From contig NZ_JAMZEC010000001.1 in NCBI RefSeq assembly GCF_024172185.1, positions 3,472,001 to 3,536,000 on the forward strand: a stretch of DNA of 64,000 nt, read 5' to 3'. This stretch comes from Nonomuraea roseoviolacea subsp. carminata (lineage in GTDB: Bacteria; Actinomycetota; Actinomycetes; Streptosporangiales; Streptosporangiaceae). Shown here piece after piece: positions 37,892-46,892 of the stretch (its first letter is position 1; each line of letters opens with the position of its first letter). Position numbers and translations under genes: made by a program. The notes beneath the pieces are model-generated. The model made no database searches. It saw nothing but the letters and a program-made list of their open reading frames with translations, and was not told the DNA's origin.

Positions 37892-38665
37892 ATGAGCAAC
37901 GAGTCGGGCAGTGGCGGTGTGCAGTCGGTCGACCGGGCGATCAGCGTCCTGGAGATCCTCTCCCGCCGGGGCGAGGCGGGTGTGAGCGAGGTCGCGGCCG
38001 AGATCGACGTGCACAAGTCGACGGCGTTCCGGCTGCTCGGCGCGCTGGAGGCACGCGGCCTGGTCGAGCAGGCCGAGGACCGCGGGAAGTATCGTCTCGG
38101 CTTCGGCATCATCCGCCTGGCCGGCGGGGTCAGCACGCAGATGGACGTCACCCAGCGCGCCCGGCCCGTGTGCCACCGCCTGGCCGAGGAGATCGGCGAG
38201 ACGGTCAACATCGCCGTGCTCCGCTCAGCCTACGCGGTCAACCTCGACCAGGTCCGCGGCCCGTCGGCCGTCACCGCGTACAACTGGGTCGGCCAGATCA
38301 CCCCGCTGCACGCCACCTCCAGCGGCAAGGTGCTCCTCGCCTACCTCGACGACAACGAGCGCGCCCGGCTGCTGTCGGGCGTCCACCTGGAGAGCCTCAC
38401 GCCGCGGACCGTCACCGACCTCGACAAGCTCCAGGAGCAGCTCGCCGAGGTCCGCGCGACGGGCTGCGCCTACACCCTGGAGGAGCTGGAGGACGGGCTG
38501 AACGCCATGGCCGCGCCCATCCGCGCCTACCACGGCGAGGTCGTCGCCGCGGTCAGCGCGTCCGGGCCCGCCTACCGGTTCAGCGGCGAGCGCATGCGCG
38601 AGCTCGCCCCCGTCCTCGTCGGCGGGGCCGAGGAGATCAGCCGCCGGCTGGGCTACGCGGGCTAG
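37892..38665 (+). CDS. IclR-family transcriptional regulator
   Basis: A 257-aa regulator. An N-terminal winged helix-turn-helix (VQSVDRAISVLEILSRRGE, then VSEVAAEIDVHKSTAFRLLGALEARG) is followed by a GAF-like IclR effector domain (TVNIAVLRSAYAVNLDQV; ATSSGKVLLAYL; RATGCAYTLEELEDGLNAMAAPI). It is the only regulator inside the choline/betaine island. Repeated 17-bp sites at the island promoters, including its own, are its probable targets. Its 3' end overlaps the convergent FDH-like gene by 29 bp. The effector is unknown. Confidence 0.93.
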   Translation: MSNESGSGGVQSVDRAISVLEILSRRGEAGVSEVAAEIDVHKSTAFRLLGALEARGLVEQAEDRGKYRLGFGIIRLAGGVSTQMDVTQRARPVCHRLAEEIGETVNIAVLRSAYAVNLDQVRGPSAVTAYNWVGQITPLHATSSGKVLLAYLDDNERARLLSGVHLESLTPRTVTDLDKLQEQLAEVRATGCAYTLEELEDGLNAMAAPIRAYHGEVVAAVSASGPAYRFSGERMRELAPVLVGGAEEISRRLGYAG

Positions 38666-40883
38666 CCCGCACCAGCCGGATCACCACGCTCTTCGAGGTC
38701 GGGGTGTTGGACGTCTCGGCCACCGAGTCGAGCGGCACCAGCACGTTCGTCTCGGGGAAGTAGGCCGCGCAGCAGCCGCGGGCCGTGGGATAGGCGATCA
38801 CCCTGAACCCCGGGGCCGTGCGCTCGCCGTCGGGCCACTCGCTGACCAGGTCCACCAGGTCGCCGTCGGCCAGCTCGCGCTCGGCCAGGTCGTCGGGGTG
38901 CACGAAGACCACCCGGCGGCCCGCCTTGACCCCGCGGTAGCGGTCGTCGAGCCCGTAGATCGTGGTGTTGTACTGGTCGTGGCTGCGCACCGTCTGGAGC
39001 AGCAGCCGGCCCGGAGGCACGTCCAGCACCTCCAGCTCGTTGACGGTGAAGTTGGCCCGGCCCGTGGCCGTCGGGAAGCGGCGCTCGTCCCTCGGCGCGT
39101 TCGGCAGCGCGAACCCGCCGGGGGCCCGCGCGTTGAAGTCCTCGAAGCCGGGGACGACCCGCGCGATGCGGTCCCTGATCGCGCCGTGGTCGCGCTCGAA
39201 CTCCGCCCACGGCACGTGCGGGTCGTCGCCGAACAGCTCGCGGGCCAGCCGGCAGACGACCGCCACCTCCGAGAGCAGGTGCGGCGAGGCCGGTTTGAGC
39301 CGGCCCCTGGAGGCGTGGACGAGCCCCATGGAGTCCTCGACCGTGACGTAGCCGGCCTCGTCGCGCTCGGTGCGTCCCAGCACCGGCAGGATGAGCGCCT
39401 CCTCGCCGCACACCGCGTGCGAGCGGTTGAGCTTGGTGGACACCTGCACCGTCAGCCGGGTACGGCGCAGCGCCGCCTCCGTCACGTCGCTGTCGGGGGT
39501 CGCCCGGACGAAGTTGCCGCCCATGCCGAAGAAGACCTTGACCGATCCGTCGCGCATGGCGCGGATCGCGTCCACCGTGTCCAGCCCGTGGCGGCGCGGC
39601 GGCTCGAACCCGAACTCCCCGCCCAGCGCGTCGAGGAAGGCGGCCGAGGGCTTCTCGTAGATGCCCATGGTCCGGTCGCCCTGCACGTTGGAGTGGCCGC
39701 GCACCGGGCACACGCCCGCCCCGGGACGGCCGACGTTGCCGCGCAGCAGCAGGAAGTTGACCACCTCCCTGATCGTCGCCACCGAGTTGCGGTGCTGCGT
39801 CAGCCCCATCGCCCAGCAGACGACGACCGAGCCCGCCGCGCGCACGTCGCGGGCCGTCTCCTCCAGCTCCTCCCGCGACAGCCCCGTCGCCGCCAGGACC
39901 TTCTCCCAGTCGAGGTCGCGCAGGTGCTTCTCCCACGCCTCGAACCCGTACGTGTGCTCCTCGACGAAGCGCCGGTCGGCGGTGTCGAGCAGCAGCAGCG
40001 ACAGCGCCTGGAACAGCGCCATGTCGCCGTTGAGCCGGATCTGCAGGAAACGGTCGGCCAGCGCGGTGCCGCGGCCCAGCCCGGACGGACGCTGCGGGTT
40101 CTTGAAGCGCAGCAGGCCCGCCTCGGGCAGCGGGTTGACGGCGATGATCCGCGCCCCGCCGCGCTTGGCCCGCTCCAGCGCCGTCAGCATGCGGGGATGG
40201 TTCGTGCCGGGGTTCTGCCCCACCACGAAGATCAGCTCGGCGCGGTGCAGGTCGTCCAGCGACACCGTGCCCTTGCCGATGCCCAGCGTCTCGGTCAGCG
40301 CCGAGCCGCTGGACTCGTGGCACATGTTCGAGCAGTCCGGCAGGTTGTTGGTGCCCAGCCGGCGCACGAACAACTGGTACGCGAAGGCCGCCTCGTTCGA
40401 GGTGCGGCCCGAGGTGTAGAAGACGGCCTCGTCAGGGCTGCCGAGGGCGCGCAGCTCCCTGGCGACGATCTCGAACGCCCGCTCCCAGCTGATCGGCACG
40501 TAGTGGTCGGAGCCGGGCGGCTTGTGCATCGGCTCGGTCAGCCGGCCCTGCTGGCCGAGCCAGTAGTCGCTGCGGGTCGCCAGGTCGCCCACCGGGTGGG
40601 CGGCGAAGAACTCCGGCCCGACCCGGCGCGTGGTGGCCTCCTCGGCGACCGCCTTCGCGCCGTTCTCGCAGAACTCCGCGGGGCTGCGGTGCTCGCCCTC
40701 CGGCCAGGCGCAGCCGGGGCAGTCGAAGCCGTTCTTCTGGTTGACCAGCAGTAACGTCCGGACGGAGCGCGCGGCGCCCATCTGGCGGTGGGCGATCTGC
40801 ATCGCGTGCCCCACCGCGGGCAGCCCGCCCGCCCAGTCCTTGGGCGAGCGGACGCGCGCTTCCTCGTCGTCTTCGCCGCTCAC
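38637..40883 (-). CDS. FdhF/YdeP-family molybdopterin oxidoreductase (formate dehydrogenase-like)
   Basis: A 748-aa enzyme of the molybdopterin superfamily. The N-terminal region has two cysteines (GFDCPGCAWPEGEH) rather than a full 4Fe-4S quartet. The cofactor domains contain SNMCHESSGSALTETLGIGKG, GQNPGTNHPRM and RGHSNVQGDRTMG, and a C-terminal MopB_CT domain follows (LLLQTVRSHDQYNTTIYG). YdeP/FdhF-type proteins are formate dehydrogenase alpha homologues; formate oxidation is inferred from context. The GTG at 40883 begins 2 bp after the Rieske oxygenase stop. Confidence 0.82.
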   Translation of the reverse strand: MSGEDDEEARVRSPKDWAGGLPAVGHAMQIAHRQMGAARSVRTLLLVNQKNGFDCPGCAWPEGEHRSPAEFCENGAKAVAEEATTRRVGPEFFAAHPVGDLATRSDYWLGQQGRLTEPMHKPPGSDHYVPISWERAFEIVARELRALGSPDEAVFYTSGRTSNEAAFAYQLFVRRLGTNNLPDCSNMCHESSGSALTETLGIGKGTVSLDDLHRAELIFVVGQNPGTNHPRMLTALERAKRGGARIIAVNPLPEAGLLRFKNPQRPSGLGRGTALADRFLQIRLNGDMALFQALSLLLLDTADRRFVEEHTYGFEAWEKHLRDLDWEKVLAATGLSREELEETARDVRAAGSVVVCWAMGLTQHRNSVATIREVVNFLLLRGNVGRPGAGVCPVRGHSNVQGDRTMGIYEKPSAAFLDALGGEFGFEPPRRHGLDTVDAIRAMRDGSVKVFFGMGGNFVRATPDSDVTEAALRRTRLTVQVSTKLNRSHAVCGEEALILPVLGRTERDEAGYVTVEDSMGLVHASRGRLKPASPHLLSEVAVVCRLARELFGDDPHVPWAEFERDHGAIRDRIARVVPGFEDFNARAPGGFALPNAPRDERRFPTATGRANFTVNELEVLDVPPGRLLLQTVRSHDQYNTTIYGLDDRYRGVKAGRRVVFVHPDDLAERELADGDLVDLVSEWPDGERTAPGFRVIAYPTARGCCAAYFPETNVLVPLDSVAETSNTPTSKSVVIRLVRASPRSPAGG

Positions 40884-40885
40884 CG

Positions 40886-42007
40886 TCAGCCGATCCGGTC
40901 CTGGACCCACTCGTGGAAGGCGCCGATGTGGTGCTCGCTCGGGACGAGCACGCCGCCCTCCGCGTACGTGCGCGAGCTCATCGCCGGCTGGCAGCGCTCA
41001 CAGGCGTCGAAGTCCTGCTCGTTGACCCGGTGGAAGAGCTCGACGGACTTGTCGAGGTCCTTGCCGCTGGCCACGACGTCGGGTAGGTACAGCCAGTCGC
41101 ACTCGACGACCGTGCGGTCAACCGCGAGGGGGAACATGCGGTGCAGGATAACGTGGTCGGGCACCAGGTTGATGAACACCTGCGGCTTGATGGTGATCGC
41201 GTAGTAGCGGCGGTCCTGGTCCTCGCTCACGCCGGGGATGCGGTCGAGCCCGGCCGAGCCGTCGACGGTGAAGCCCTCGATCTGCTCGCCGAACTCCGCG
41301 CCGTGGCCCACGAAGTACTGCGCGGCGTAGCCGTCGGCGAACTCCGGCAGCACCTCGGTCAGCTCCGGGTGGATCGTGGCGCAGTGGTAGCACTCCATGA
41401 AGTTCTCGACGATGAGCTTCCAGTTGGCCTTGACGTCGTAGACGATGCGCCGGCCCACCTCCAGCTCCGGCATGCCGTAGTTGTCGATCAGCTCCACGGA
41501 GCCCAGCCGCTCCGCCACCGCGCCCTGCACGTCCTGCTCGAACGACGGCGGGTTCTCGGCCAGGCAGACCCACACGTAGCCGAGCCACTCCCGCACGTGC
41601 GCCTTGACCAGCCCGTACTGCACGCGGTCCAGGTCGTTCATCTTGCTCAGGTTGGGCGCCGCGATCAGCTTGCCGTCCAGGTCGTAGGTCCACGCGTGGT
41701 ACGGGCACTGGAAGGCGCGCTTCACCTCGCCCGACTCCTCCGTGCAGAGGGTCGCGCCGCGGTGCCGGCACACGTTGTAGAAGGCGCGGACCGACCCGTC
41801 ACGCGCCCGGCTGATGATCAGGTTCTCGGTGCCGACCTGCACCGTCTTGAACGAGCCCGGCTTGGGCAGGTCGGACGAGCGCACCACGCAGAACCACATC
41901 GCCTCGAAGATGTTCTTCTGCTCCAGCGCGAAGAGCTCCGGATCGGTGTAGTAGCGGCCCGGCAGGGTGGGGATCACGCTGGAGGTCGTCGTTGGTGAGG
42001 CGGTCAC
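40886..42007 (-). CDS. gbcA: Rieske non-heme iron oxygenase, probable glycine betaine monooxygenase
   Basis: A 373-aa ring-hydroxylating-type oxygenase subunit. The Rieske ligands appear as CRHRGA and CPYHAW with a 17-residue spacing (about residues 83-105). The mononuclear iron site is in NFMECYHCATIHPEL. GbcA enzymes demethylate glycine betaine to dimethylglycine and formaldehyde; this assignment rests on family and on the dimethylglycine/sarcosine genes nearby. The start codon is GTG. Electrons probably come from the ferredoxin and reductase at the head of this operon. Confidence 0.85.
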   Translation of the reverse strand: MTASPTTTSSVIPTLPGRYYTDPELFALEQKNIFEAMWFCVVRSSDLPKPGSFKTVQVGTENLIISRARDGSVRAFYNVCRHRGATLCTEESGEVKRAFQCPYHAWTYDLDGKLIAAPNLSKMNDLDRVQYGLVKAHVREWLGYVWVCLAENPPSFEQDVQGAVAERLGSVELIDNYGMPELEVGRRIVYDVKANWKLIVENFMECYHCATIHPELTEVLPEFADGYAAQYFVGHGAEFGEQIEGFTVDGSAGLDRIPGVSEDQDRRYYAITIKPQVFINLVPDHVILHRMFPLAVDRTVVECDWLYLPDVVASGKDLDKSVELFHRVNEQDFDACERCQPAMSSRTYAEGGVLVPSEHHIGAFHEWVQDRIG

Positions 42008-42033
42008 GGGAGTACTCCTCTGATACGGCCGGG

Positions 42034-42654
42034 TCAGTGTCCTCGGCGGATCCAGTCCTCAAGATGCGGAGCCTCGGCTCCGATGGTGGTGTCGTCGCCG
42101 TGGCCGGTGTGCACCACCGTCTCGGCGGGGAGTGTGAGCAGGGTCCCGCTGATCGACGCGATGATCGTCGGGAAGTCGCTGTACGACCTGCCCGTCGCCC
42201 CCGGGCCGCCCTGGAACAGGGTGTCGCCCGAGAACAGCGCGCCGAGCTCCGGCACGTACAGGCAGACCGCACCCGGAGCGTGCCCCGGGGTGTGCAGGAC
42301 ATGCACGGCCAGGTCGCCGACCCGCAGGATCTGCCCGTTCGCCAGCGCCCGGTCGGGCGTGGCCGACGGGTGCGCGAGCTTCCACAGCACCTCGTCGTCC
42401 GGGTGCAGCAGCACGGGCGCGCCGGTGCGGGCGGCCAGCTCGGGCGCGGCGTTCACGTGGTCGTCGTGGGCGTGCGTGCACACGATCGCGGTCACGCGCC
42501 GGCCGTCCACCGCGCGCTCGATCGCGTCGGCGTCGTGGGCCGCGTCGATCACGAGCACCTGGTCGTCGTCGCCGATCAGCCAGACGTTGTTGTCGACGTC
42601 CCAGGTGCCGCCGTCGAGCGAGAACGTCCCCGACGTGACTGTCTTGGCCAGCAT
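42034..42654 (-). CDS. MBL-fold hydrolase, probable mycothiol-pathway partner
   Basis: A 206-aa metallo-beta-lactamase-fold enzyme. Metal ligands are THAHDDH, the HTPGHAPGA histidine and SGDTLFQGG; the order matches glyoxalase-II-like hydrolases. Its ATG overlaps the stop of the mycothiol dehydrogenase gene (TGATG). This pairing is common in actinomycetes and suggests hydrolysis of S-formylmycothiol to formate and mycothiol. That activity is inferred, not shown. Confidence 0.85.
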   Translation of the reverse strand: MLAKTVTSGTFSLDGGTWDVDNNVWLIGDDDQVLVIDAAHDADAIERAVDGRRVTAIVCTHAHDDHVNAAPELAARTGAPVLLHPDDEVLWKLAHPSATPDRALANGQILRVGDLAVHVLHTPGHAPGAVCLYVPELGALFSGDTLFQGGPGATGRSYSDFPTIIASISGTLLTLPAETVVHTGHGDDTTIGAEAPHLEDWIRRGH

Positions 42655-43739
42655 CAGAGCACCACCACGGACCGCAGCACCTCGCCGTGGTGCATCTTGG
42701 CGAAGGCCTCCTCGACGTCCTCCAGGCCGATGGTCTCGGTGACGAAGGCGTCCAGCTCGAAGCGGCCCTGCAGGAAGAGGGAGACCAGCATGGGGAAGTC
42801 GCGGCTGGGCAGGCAGTCGCCGTACCACGACGACTTCAGCGCGCCGCCGCGGCCGAAGACGTCGAGCAGCGGCAGCTCCAGCGTCATCTCCGGCGTCGGC
42901 ACCCCGACGAGCACGACCGTCCCCGCCAGGTCGCGGGCGTAGAACGCCTGCTTGTACGTCTCGGGACGCCCGACGGCGTCGATGACCACGTCCGCGCCGA
43001 ACCCGCCGGTCAGCTCCCTGATCCGCTCGACGGGGTCGCTCTCCTTGGCGTTCACGGTGTGCGTCGCGCCGAAGCCGCGCGCCCACTCCAGCTTCCGGTC
43101 GTCCACGTCGACGGCGACGATCGTGGTGGCGCCGGCCAGCCGCGCCCCGGCGACCGCCGCGTTGCCGACGCCGCCGCAGCCGATGACCGCGACCGAGTCG
43201 CCGCGGCCGACCGCGCCGGTGTTCACGGCCGCGCCGAGACCGGCCATCACGCCGCACCCGAGGAGTCCCGCGGCGGCCGGGGAGGCGGCCGGGTCGACCT
43301 TGGTGCACTGTCCCGCGGCCACCAGCGTCTTCTCCGCGAACGCGCCGATGCCCAGCGCCGGGCTGAGCGGCGTGCCGTCCACGAGCGTCATCTTCTGGGT
43401 GGCGTTGTGGGTGGCGAAGCAGTACTGCGGGCGGCCCCTGAGACAGGAGCGGCACGACCCGCACACCGCCCGCCAGTTGAGGATGACGAAGTCGCCGGGC
43501 GCGACCTCGGTGACATCCGGGCCGACCGCCTCGACCACCCCGGCCGCCTCGTGGCCGAGCAGGAACGGGAAGTCGTCGTTGATGCCGCCCTCGCGGTAGT
43601 GCAGGTCGGTGTGGCAGACGCCGCACGCCTGCACCTTGACCAGCGCCTCGCCGGGCCCCGGGTCCGGCACCAGGATCGTCTCCAGGCTGACCGGCTTGCC
43701 CTTGCCCGTCGCGACCACGCCGCGTACTTCATGAGCCAT
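42654..43739 (-). CDS. S-(hydroxymethyl)mycothiol dehydrogenase
   Basis: A 361-aa zinc alcohol dehydrogenase of the mycothiol-dependent formaldehyde dehydrogenase type (MscR/AdhE2). Catalytic zinc residues are in [13 protein letters not shown] and GHEAAGVVE. The structural zinc lobe reads [18 protein letters not shown], and the NAD motif is [19 protein letters not shown]. It oxidises the adduct of formaldehyde and mycothiol to S-formylmycothiol. Next to a betaine monooxygenase that releases formaldehyde, a detoxification role is likely. It lies 14 bp after the reductase gene. Confidence 0.93.
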   Translation of the reverse strand: MAHEVRGVVATGKGKPVSLETILVPDPGPGEALVKVQACGVCHTDLHYREGGINDDFPFLLGHEAAGVVEAVGPDVTEVAPGDFVILNWRAVCGSCRSCLRGRPQYCFATHNATQKMTLVDGTPLSPALGIGAFAEKTLVAAGQCTKVDPAASPAAAGLLGCGVMAGLGAAVNTGAVGRGDSVAVIGCGGVGNAAVAGARLAGATTIVAVDVDDRKLEWARGFGATHTVNAKESDPVERIRELTGGFGADVVIDAVGRPETYKQAFYARDLAGTVVLVGVPTPEMTLELPLLDVFGRGGALKSSWYGDCLPSRDFPMLVSLFLQGRFELDAFVTETIGLEDVEEAFAKMHHGEVLRSVVVL

Positions 43740-43753
43740 GATTCACTCCTGTC

Positions 43754-44926
43754 TCAGCCGGCCTGAACCGGCGCGGTCTCCAAACGGCGGCGCCAGCGGG
43801 TGAACAGCCGGACCTGGTTGACGCCCAGCACCGCCACCGGCCGGTCTCCCTGCCGGTAGACGGCGAGGAAGCTGCCGCCCGCCGGGTCGCCCTCCTCCAC
43901 GGTCACCGTGTCCGCGTCCCGGGCGTGCCCGATGAACTGGATCTTCACGTCGAACTGGTCTGACCAGAAGTAGGCGGGCCGCGCCGGCTCGGGGCGGGCG
44001 GTGCCGCCGGACAGCAGGGTCGCCGCCGCGACGACGGCCCGCTGGCGGGCGCCGGTCCAGTGCTCGATCCGGTGGTGGCGGCCCTGTGCCGGGTCCCACC
44101 AGGCGGCGCAGTCGCCGACGGCCACGACGCCGGGCACGGACGCGCCGCCGCCCTCGTCGCAGAGCACGCCGTCGCCCAGCTCCAGCCCGCTGTCCCCCAG
44201 CCAGGCGATGTTGGGCACGGCCCCGATCCCGGCGACCACGACGTCGGCGGGCAGGTGCGTGCCGTCCGACAGCCGCACGCCGTCGGCGCGCTCCGTGCCG
44301 GTCACCTCCGTCACCTGGACGCCGCGGACCAGCCGGACGCCGCGCTCCTCGTGCAGGCCGGCCAGGGCCTGCGCCATCGTCAGGCCGATGACGCCGGCCA
44401 GCGGCGCCGGACCCGACTCGACGAGCGTGACGTCGAGGCCCAGCTCGCGCGCCGTGGCGGCGACCTCGGCGCCGATGAAGCCGCCGCCGATCACCACCAG
44501 CCTCCTGGCGGTCGCGAGGTCGGCGCGCAGGGCGCGGGCGTCGTCCAGGGTGCGCAGCGTGTGCACGCCGGCCAGCCCCTCGGTGCCGGGCAGCGTGCGC
44601 GCGGCCGCGCCGGTGGCGATGACGACGCCGTCGGCCGCGAGGGACGTGCCGTCGCTCAGCGTGAGGCGGCGGGCGGTCGCGTCGAGGCGGGTGGCGGCCA
44701 CGCCGAGCCGCCATTCGATGCCCGGCTCCTCGTCCTCGCCCTCCAGGGCCAGGTCGGCCTCGCCGATCGCGCCCTTGAGGAAGTCCTTGGACAGCGGGGG
44801 GCGGTCGTAGGGCCGGTGCTGTTCCTCGCCGATGACGACGATCCGCCCGCCGTAGCCCTGGCTGCGCAGGGCGCGGGCGGTGAGCAGCCCGGCGAGCGAG
44901 GCGCCGACCACGCAGATCGTGTTCAC
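43754..44926 (-). CDS. FAD-dependent ferredoxin reductase
   Basis: A 390-aa pyridine-nucleotide reductase. FAD motif CVVGASLAGLLTARALRSQG lies at the N terminus, the NAD(P) motif LVVIGGGFIGAEVAATAREL near residue 150, and the second FAD motif VPGVVAVGDCAAWWDP after it. A C-terminal reductase domain follows. This matches the reductase component of three-component Rieske oxygenases. The start is GTG, overlapping the Rieske ferredoxin stop (GTGA), so the two electron carriers are coupled and probably serve the oxygenase at 40886. Confidence 0.9.
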   Translation of the reverse strand: MNTICVVGASLAGLLTARALRSQGYGGRIVVIGEEQHRPYDRPPLSKDFLKGAIGEADLALEGEDEEPGIEWRLGVAATRLDATARRLTLSDGTSLAADGVVIATGAAARTLPGTEGLAGVHTLRTLDDARALRADLATARRLVVIGGGFIGAEVAATARELGLDVTLVESGPAPLAGVIGLTMAQALAGLHEERGVRLVRGVQVTEVTGTERADGVRLSDGTHLPADVVVAGIGAVPNIAWLGDSGLELGDGVLCDEGGGASVPGVVAVGDCAAWWDPAQGRHHRIEHWTGARQRAVVAAATLLSGGTARPEPARPAYFWSDQFDVKIQFIGHARDADTVTVEEGDPAGGSFLAVYRQGDRPVAVLGVNQVRLFTRWRRRLETAPVQAG

Positions 44927-45273
44927 GCCTGCTCCTTGAGGGTGACTCCCGGCGGGAGGTTGGGCGGCGCGTCCGACGGCACCACGTAGATGGTGTCGTC
45001 CTCGACGACGACCTCGTGGGTGCGGACCGGCCGCTTGGCGGGTGGAGCGTCCACCTGCCCGGTGCGCAGGTCGAACCGCGAGGCGTGCAGCGGGCACTCG
45101 ACCTCGCAGCCCTCCAGCCAGCCGTCGGCCAGCGAGGCGTCCTGGTGGGTGCAGGTGTCGTCGATCGCGAAGATCTCACCGTCGTCGGTGTGGAAGACGG
45201 CGATGGGCGGATCGACGTCGAGGCGGAGGGCCTCGCCTCGCGGCAGTGACGCGAGAGGGCACGCTGGGATCAT
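44923..45273 (-). CDS. Rieske-type 2Fe-2S ferredoxin
   Basis: A 116-aa bacterial Rieske ferredoxin. Cluster ligands are in DTCTHQDASLADG and CPLHASRFDL, the usual C-x-H and C-x2-H spacing. It would pass electrons from the FAD reductase to the oxygenase. ATG 45273 follows GGGGTG at about 7 nt; a GTG at 45279 would add two residues. It is the first gene of the leftward operon ending at 38637, and the paired operators start 13 bp upstream. Confidence 0.92.
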   Translation of the reverse strand: MIPACPLASLPRGEALRLDVDPPIAVFHTDDGEIFAIDDTCTHQDASLADGWLEGCEVECPLHASRFDLRTGQVDAPPAKRPVRTHEVVVEDDTIYVVPSDAPPNLPPGVTLKEQA

Positions 45274-45285
45274 TGGCACACCCCG

Positions 45286-45321
45286 GTTTCACAAAGAGCA
45301 ACGTCTAGCGCTATACGCAAC
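45286..45321. promoter_or_regulatory. paired 17-bp operators upstream of betaine monooxygenase operon
   Basis: GTTTCACAAAGAGCAAC (45286-45302) and CTAGCGCTATACGCAAC (45305-45321) again lie 2 bp apart, 19 bp centre to centre. The left site closely resembles GTTTCACTAGTCGCAAC at 37817. Confidence 0.65.
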
Positions 45322-45453
45322 AGAGTGCGGGTGCGGAATGCGGATGTCAATACCGGTTTGCGGTGACCTGTGAGGTGATTGTCCGTTTGCCGGGAAAGCG
45401 CCGGCTGCGAACCTCGGCTGGGGCGCCGGACCGGCTTCGCGTAGGGTGGCCAG

Positions 45454-46224
45454 ATGAAAGGTGCTGCCACCATGGCGCTCGTGGCGCTCGCCGCCATCTC
45501 GTGCGGCGGCGGTCAGTCGTCCCCGGCCGGGTCCTCGGCCGCGCCGTCCACGCAGAGCCCGCCGCCGTCCGCCGCCGCGTCCTCGACCAGCGGGGCGGGC
45601 GCCACCACACCGGCACCCACGCCCTCCCCCTCGCCCTCCCCGACGCGGACCGGCCCGCCGGCGTTCACCGCCAAGGTGACCCCCATCGCCCGCAAGCGCC
45701 TGCCGTACTCCTGGCGCCCCGGCTGCCCGGTCTCCTACCAGGATCTGCGCCTGGTCACGATGACGTACTGGGGCTTCGACGACCGCGCCCACACCGGCGA
45801 GCTGGTCGTGCGCAAGACCGTCACCGACGACATCGTGACCGTCTTCAAGAAGCTGTACGCCATGCGCTACCCGATCAGGCAGATGCGGCTCGTGGACGTC
45901 TACAAGGGCGACGACTACGACTCCATCGACGCCGACAACACCTCGGCCTTCAACTGCCGCGCCGCCACGGGGTCGAGCAACTGGTCCAACCACGCGTACG
46001 GGGAGGCCGTGGACCTCAACCCGCGCGAGAACCCGTACGTGACCGCCTCCGGCGGCACCGCCCACGCCAACGCCAAGAAGTACGCCCACCGGCCGATGCA
46101 CGGCAAGGCCGTCATCAACCCGGGCGACCGCGTGGTGCGCGCGTTCGCCGCAGTGGGCTGGGGCTGGGGCGGCTCCTGGTCCGGCACCAAGGACTACCAG
46201 CACTTCTCCCGCAGCGGGCGCTGA
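45454..46224 (+). CDS. M15-family (VanY-like) D,D-carboxypeptidase lipoprotein
   Basis: A 256-aa exported protein. A short signal with an AISC lipobox is followed by a Ser/Pro/Thr-rich linker (residues about 20-70). The M15 peptidase domain has the zinc motif SNHAYGEAVDLNP (His and Asp) and a terminal WSGTKDYQHFS histidine, so all zinc ligands are in place. It probably trims peptidoglycan stem peptides or acts as an L-Ala/D-Ala-type peptidase at the cell surface. Transcribed rightward, away from the betaine island. Confidence 0.85.
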   Translation: MKGAATMALVALAAISCGGGQSSPAGSSAAPSTQSPPPSAAASSTSGAGATTPAPTPSPSPSPTRTGPPAFTAKVTPIARKRLPYSWRPGCPVSYQDLRLVTMTYWGFDDRAHTGELVVRKTVTDDIVTVFKKLYAMRYPIRQMRLVDVYKGDDYDSIDADNTSAFNCRAATGSSNWSNHAYGEAVDLNPRENPYVTASGGTAHANAKKYAHRPMHGKAVINPGDRVVRAFAAVGWGWGGSWSGTKDYQHFSRSGR

Positions 46225-46330
46225 AACTTTCCGCGGACGGCCTCGCCCCTCGACGCCGTTTCATGTGACAATGACGGCAGTCAGGCCGCTTCATCCTCCC
46301 CCTTCGAGCAGGGCGACGGAGAGGACGGCC

Positions 46331-46864
46331 ATGGAGATCACGCCGAAGGCGGTCGCCATCCCCAAGGAGACCGACCACCTGGAGCAGGGCAGGTACGGCC
46401 CCATCTACCCGCGGACCCCGGCGTGTTACGGGTTCACCATCATCGCCGACGTCAAGCCCGGCCGGGCCGAGGCGATCCGTAACCACGGCCACGTGCTGGC
46501 CAAGGCGCTGGAGGACGACCCGCACCTGCTCGCCCCCCTGAAGCTGCACTACCTGCGCTGGGTGCTCTTCGACGACGACACCCGCTTCATGTACCAGGGG
46601 ATCTTCGACACCGACTTCGACAAGTACACCGAGGACGCCGTCGCGCTGTTCGGCAAGGTGGGGGTGAACACGGTCTTCGAGAACCTCGTGGGATTCCCCG
46701 AGGACTGGAAGACCAACCCCGAGGCGTTCGTCAGGTACGTGCGCGAGCACCAGTGCCCGAGCTTCATCGAGTACGGCGAGTACCCGTACGTCAGCGCCGA
46801 CGAGATCAAGAAGGCCCTGCGGGTCAAGAGCGCCCTGTCGGAGATGCTCGACCAGCTGCAGTGA
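46331..46864 (+). CDS. conserved hypothetical in DyP cassette
   Basis: A 177-aa soluble protein with no family I recognise. Notable segments are YGPIYPRTPACYGFTIIADV and LRWVLFDDDTRFMYQGIFDTDFDKYTEDAV, consistent with an alpha/beta ferredoxin-like (dimeric barrel) fold. DyP peroxidases use this fold, so distant relationship is conceivable. The ATG at 46331 has GAGAGG upstream. It is the first of three rightward genes ending with a DyP peroxidase. Confidence 0.65.
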   Translation: MEITPKAVAIPKETDHLEQGRYGPIYPRTPACYGFTIIADVKPGRAEAIRNHGHVLAKALEDDPHLLAPLKLHYLRWVLFDDDTRFMYQGIFDTDFDKYTEDAVALFGKVGVNTVFENLVGFPEDWKTNPEAFVRYVREHQCPSFIEYGEYPYVSADEIKKALRVKSALSEMLDQLQ

Positions 46865-46892
46865 CATCGACCAGCGCCTTGCGGAGACCGAC

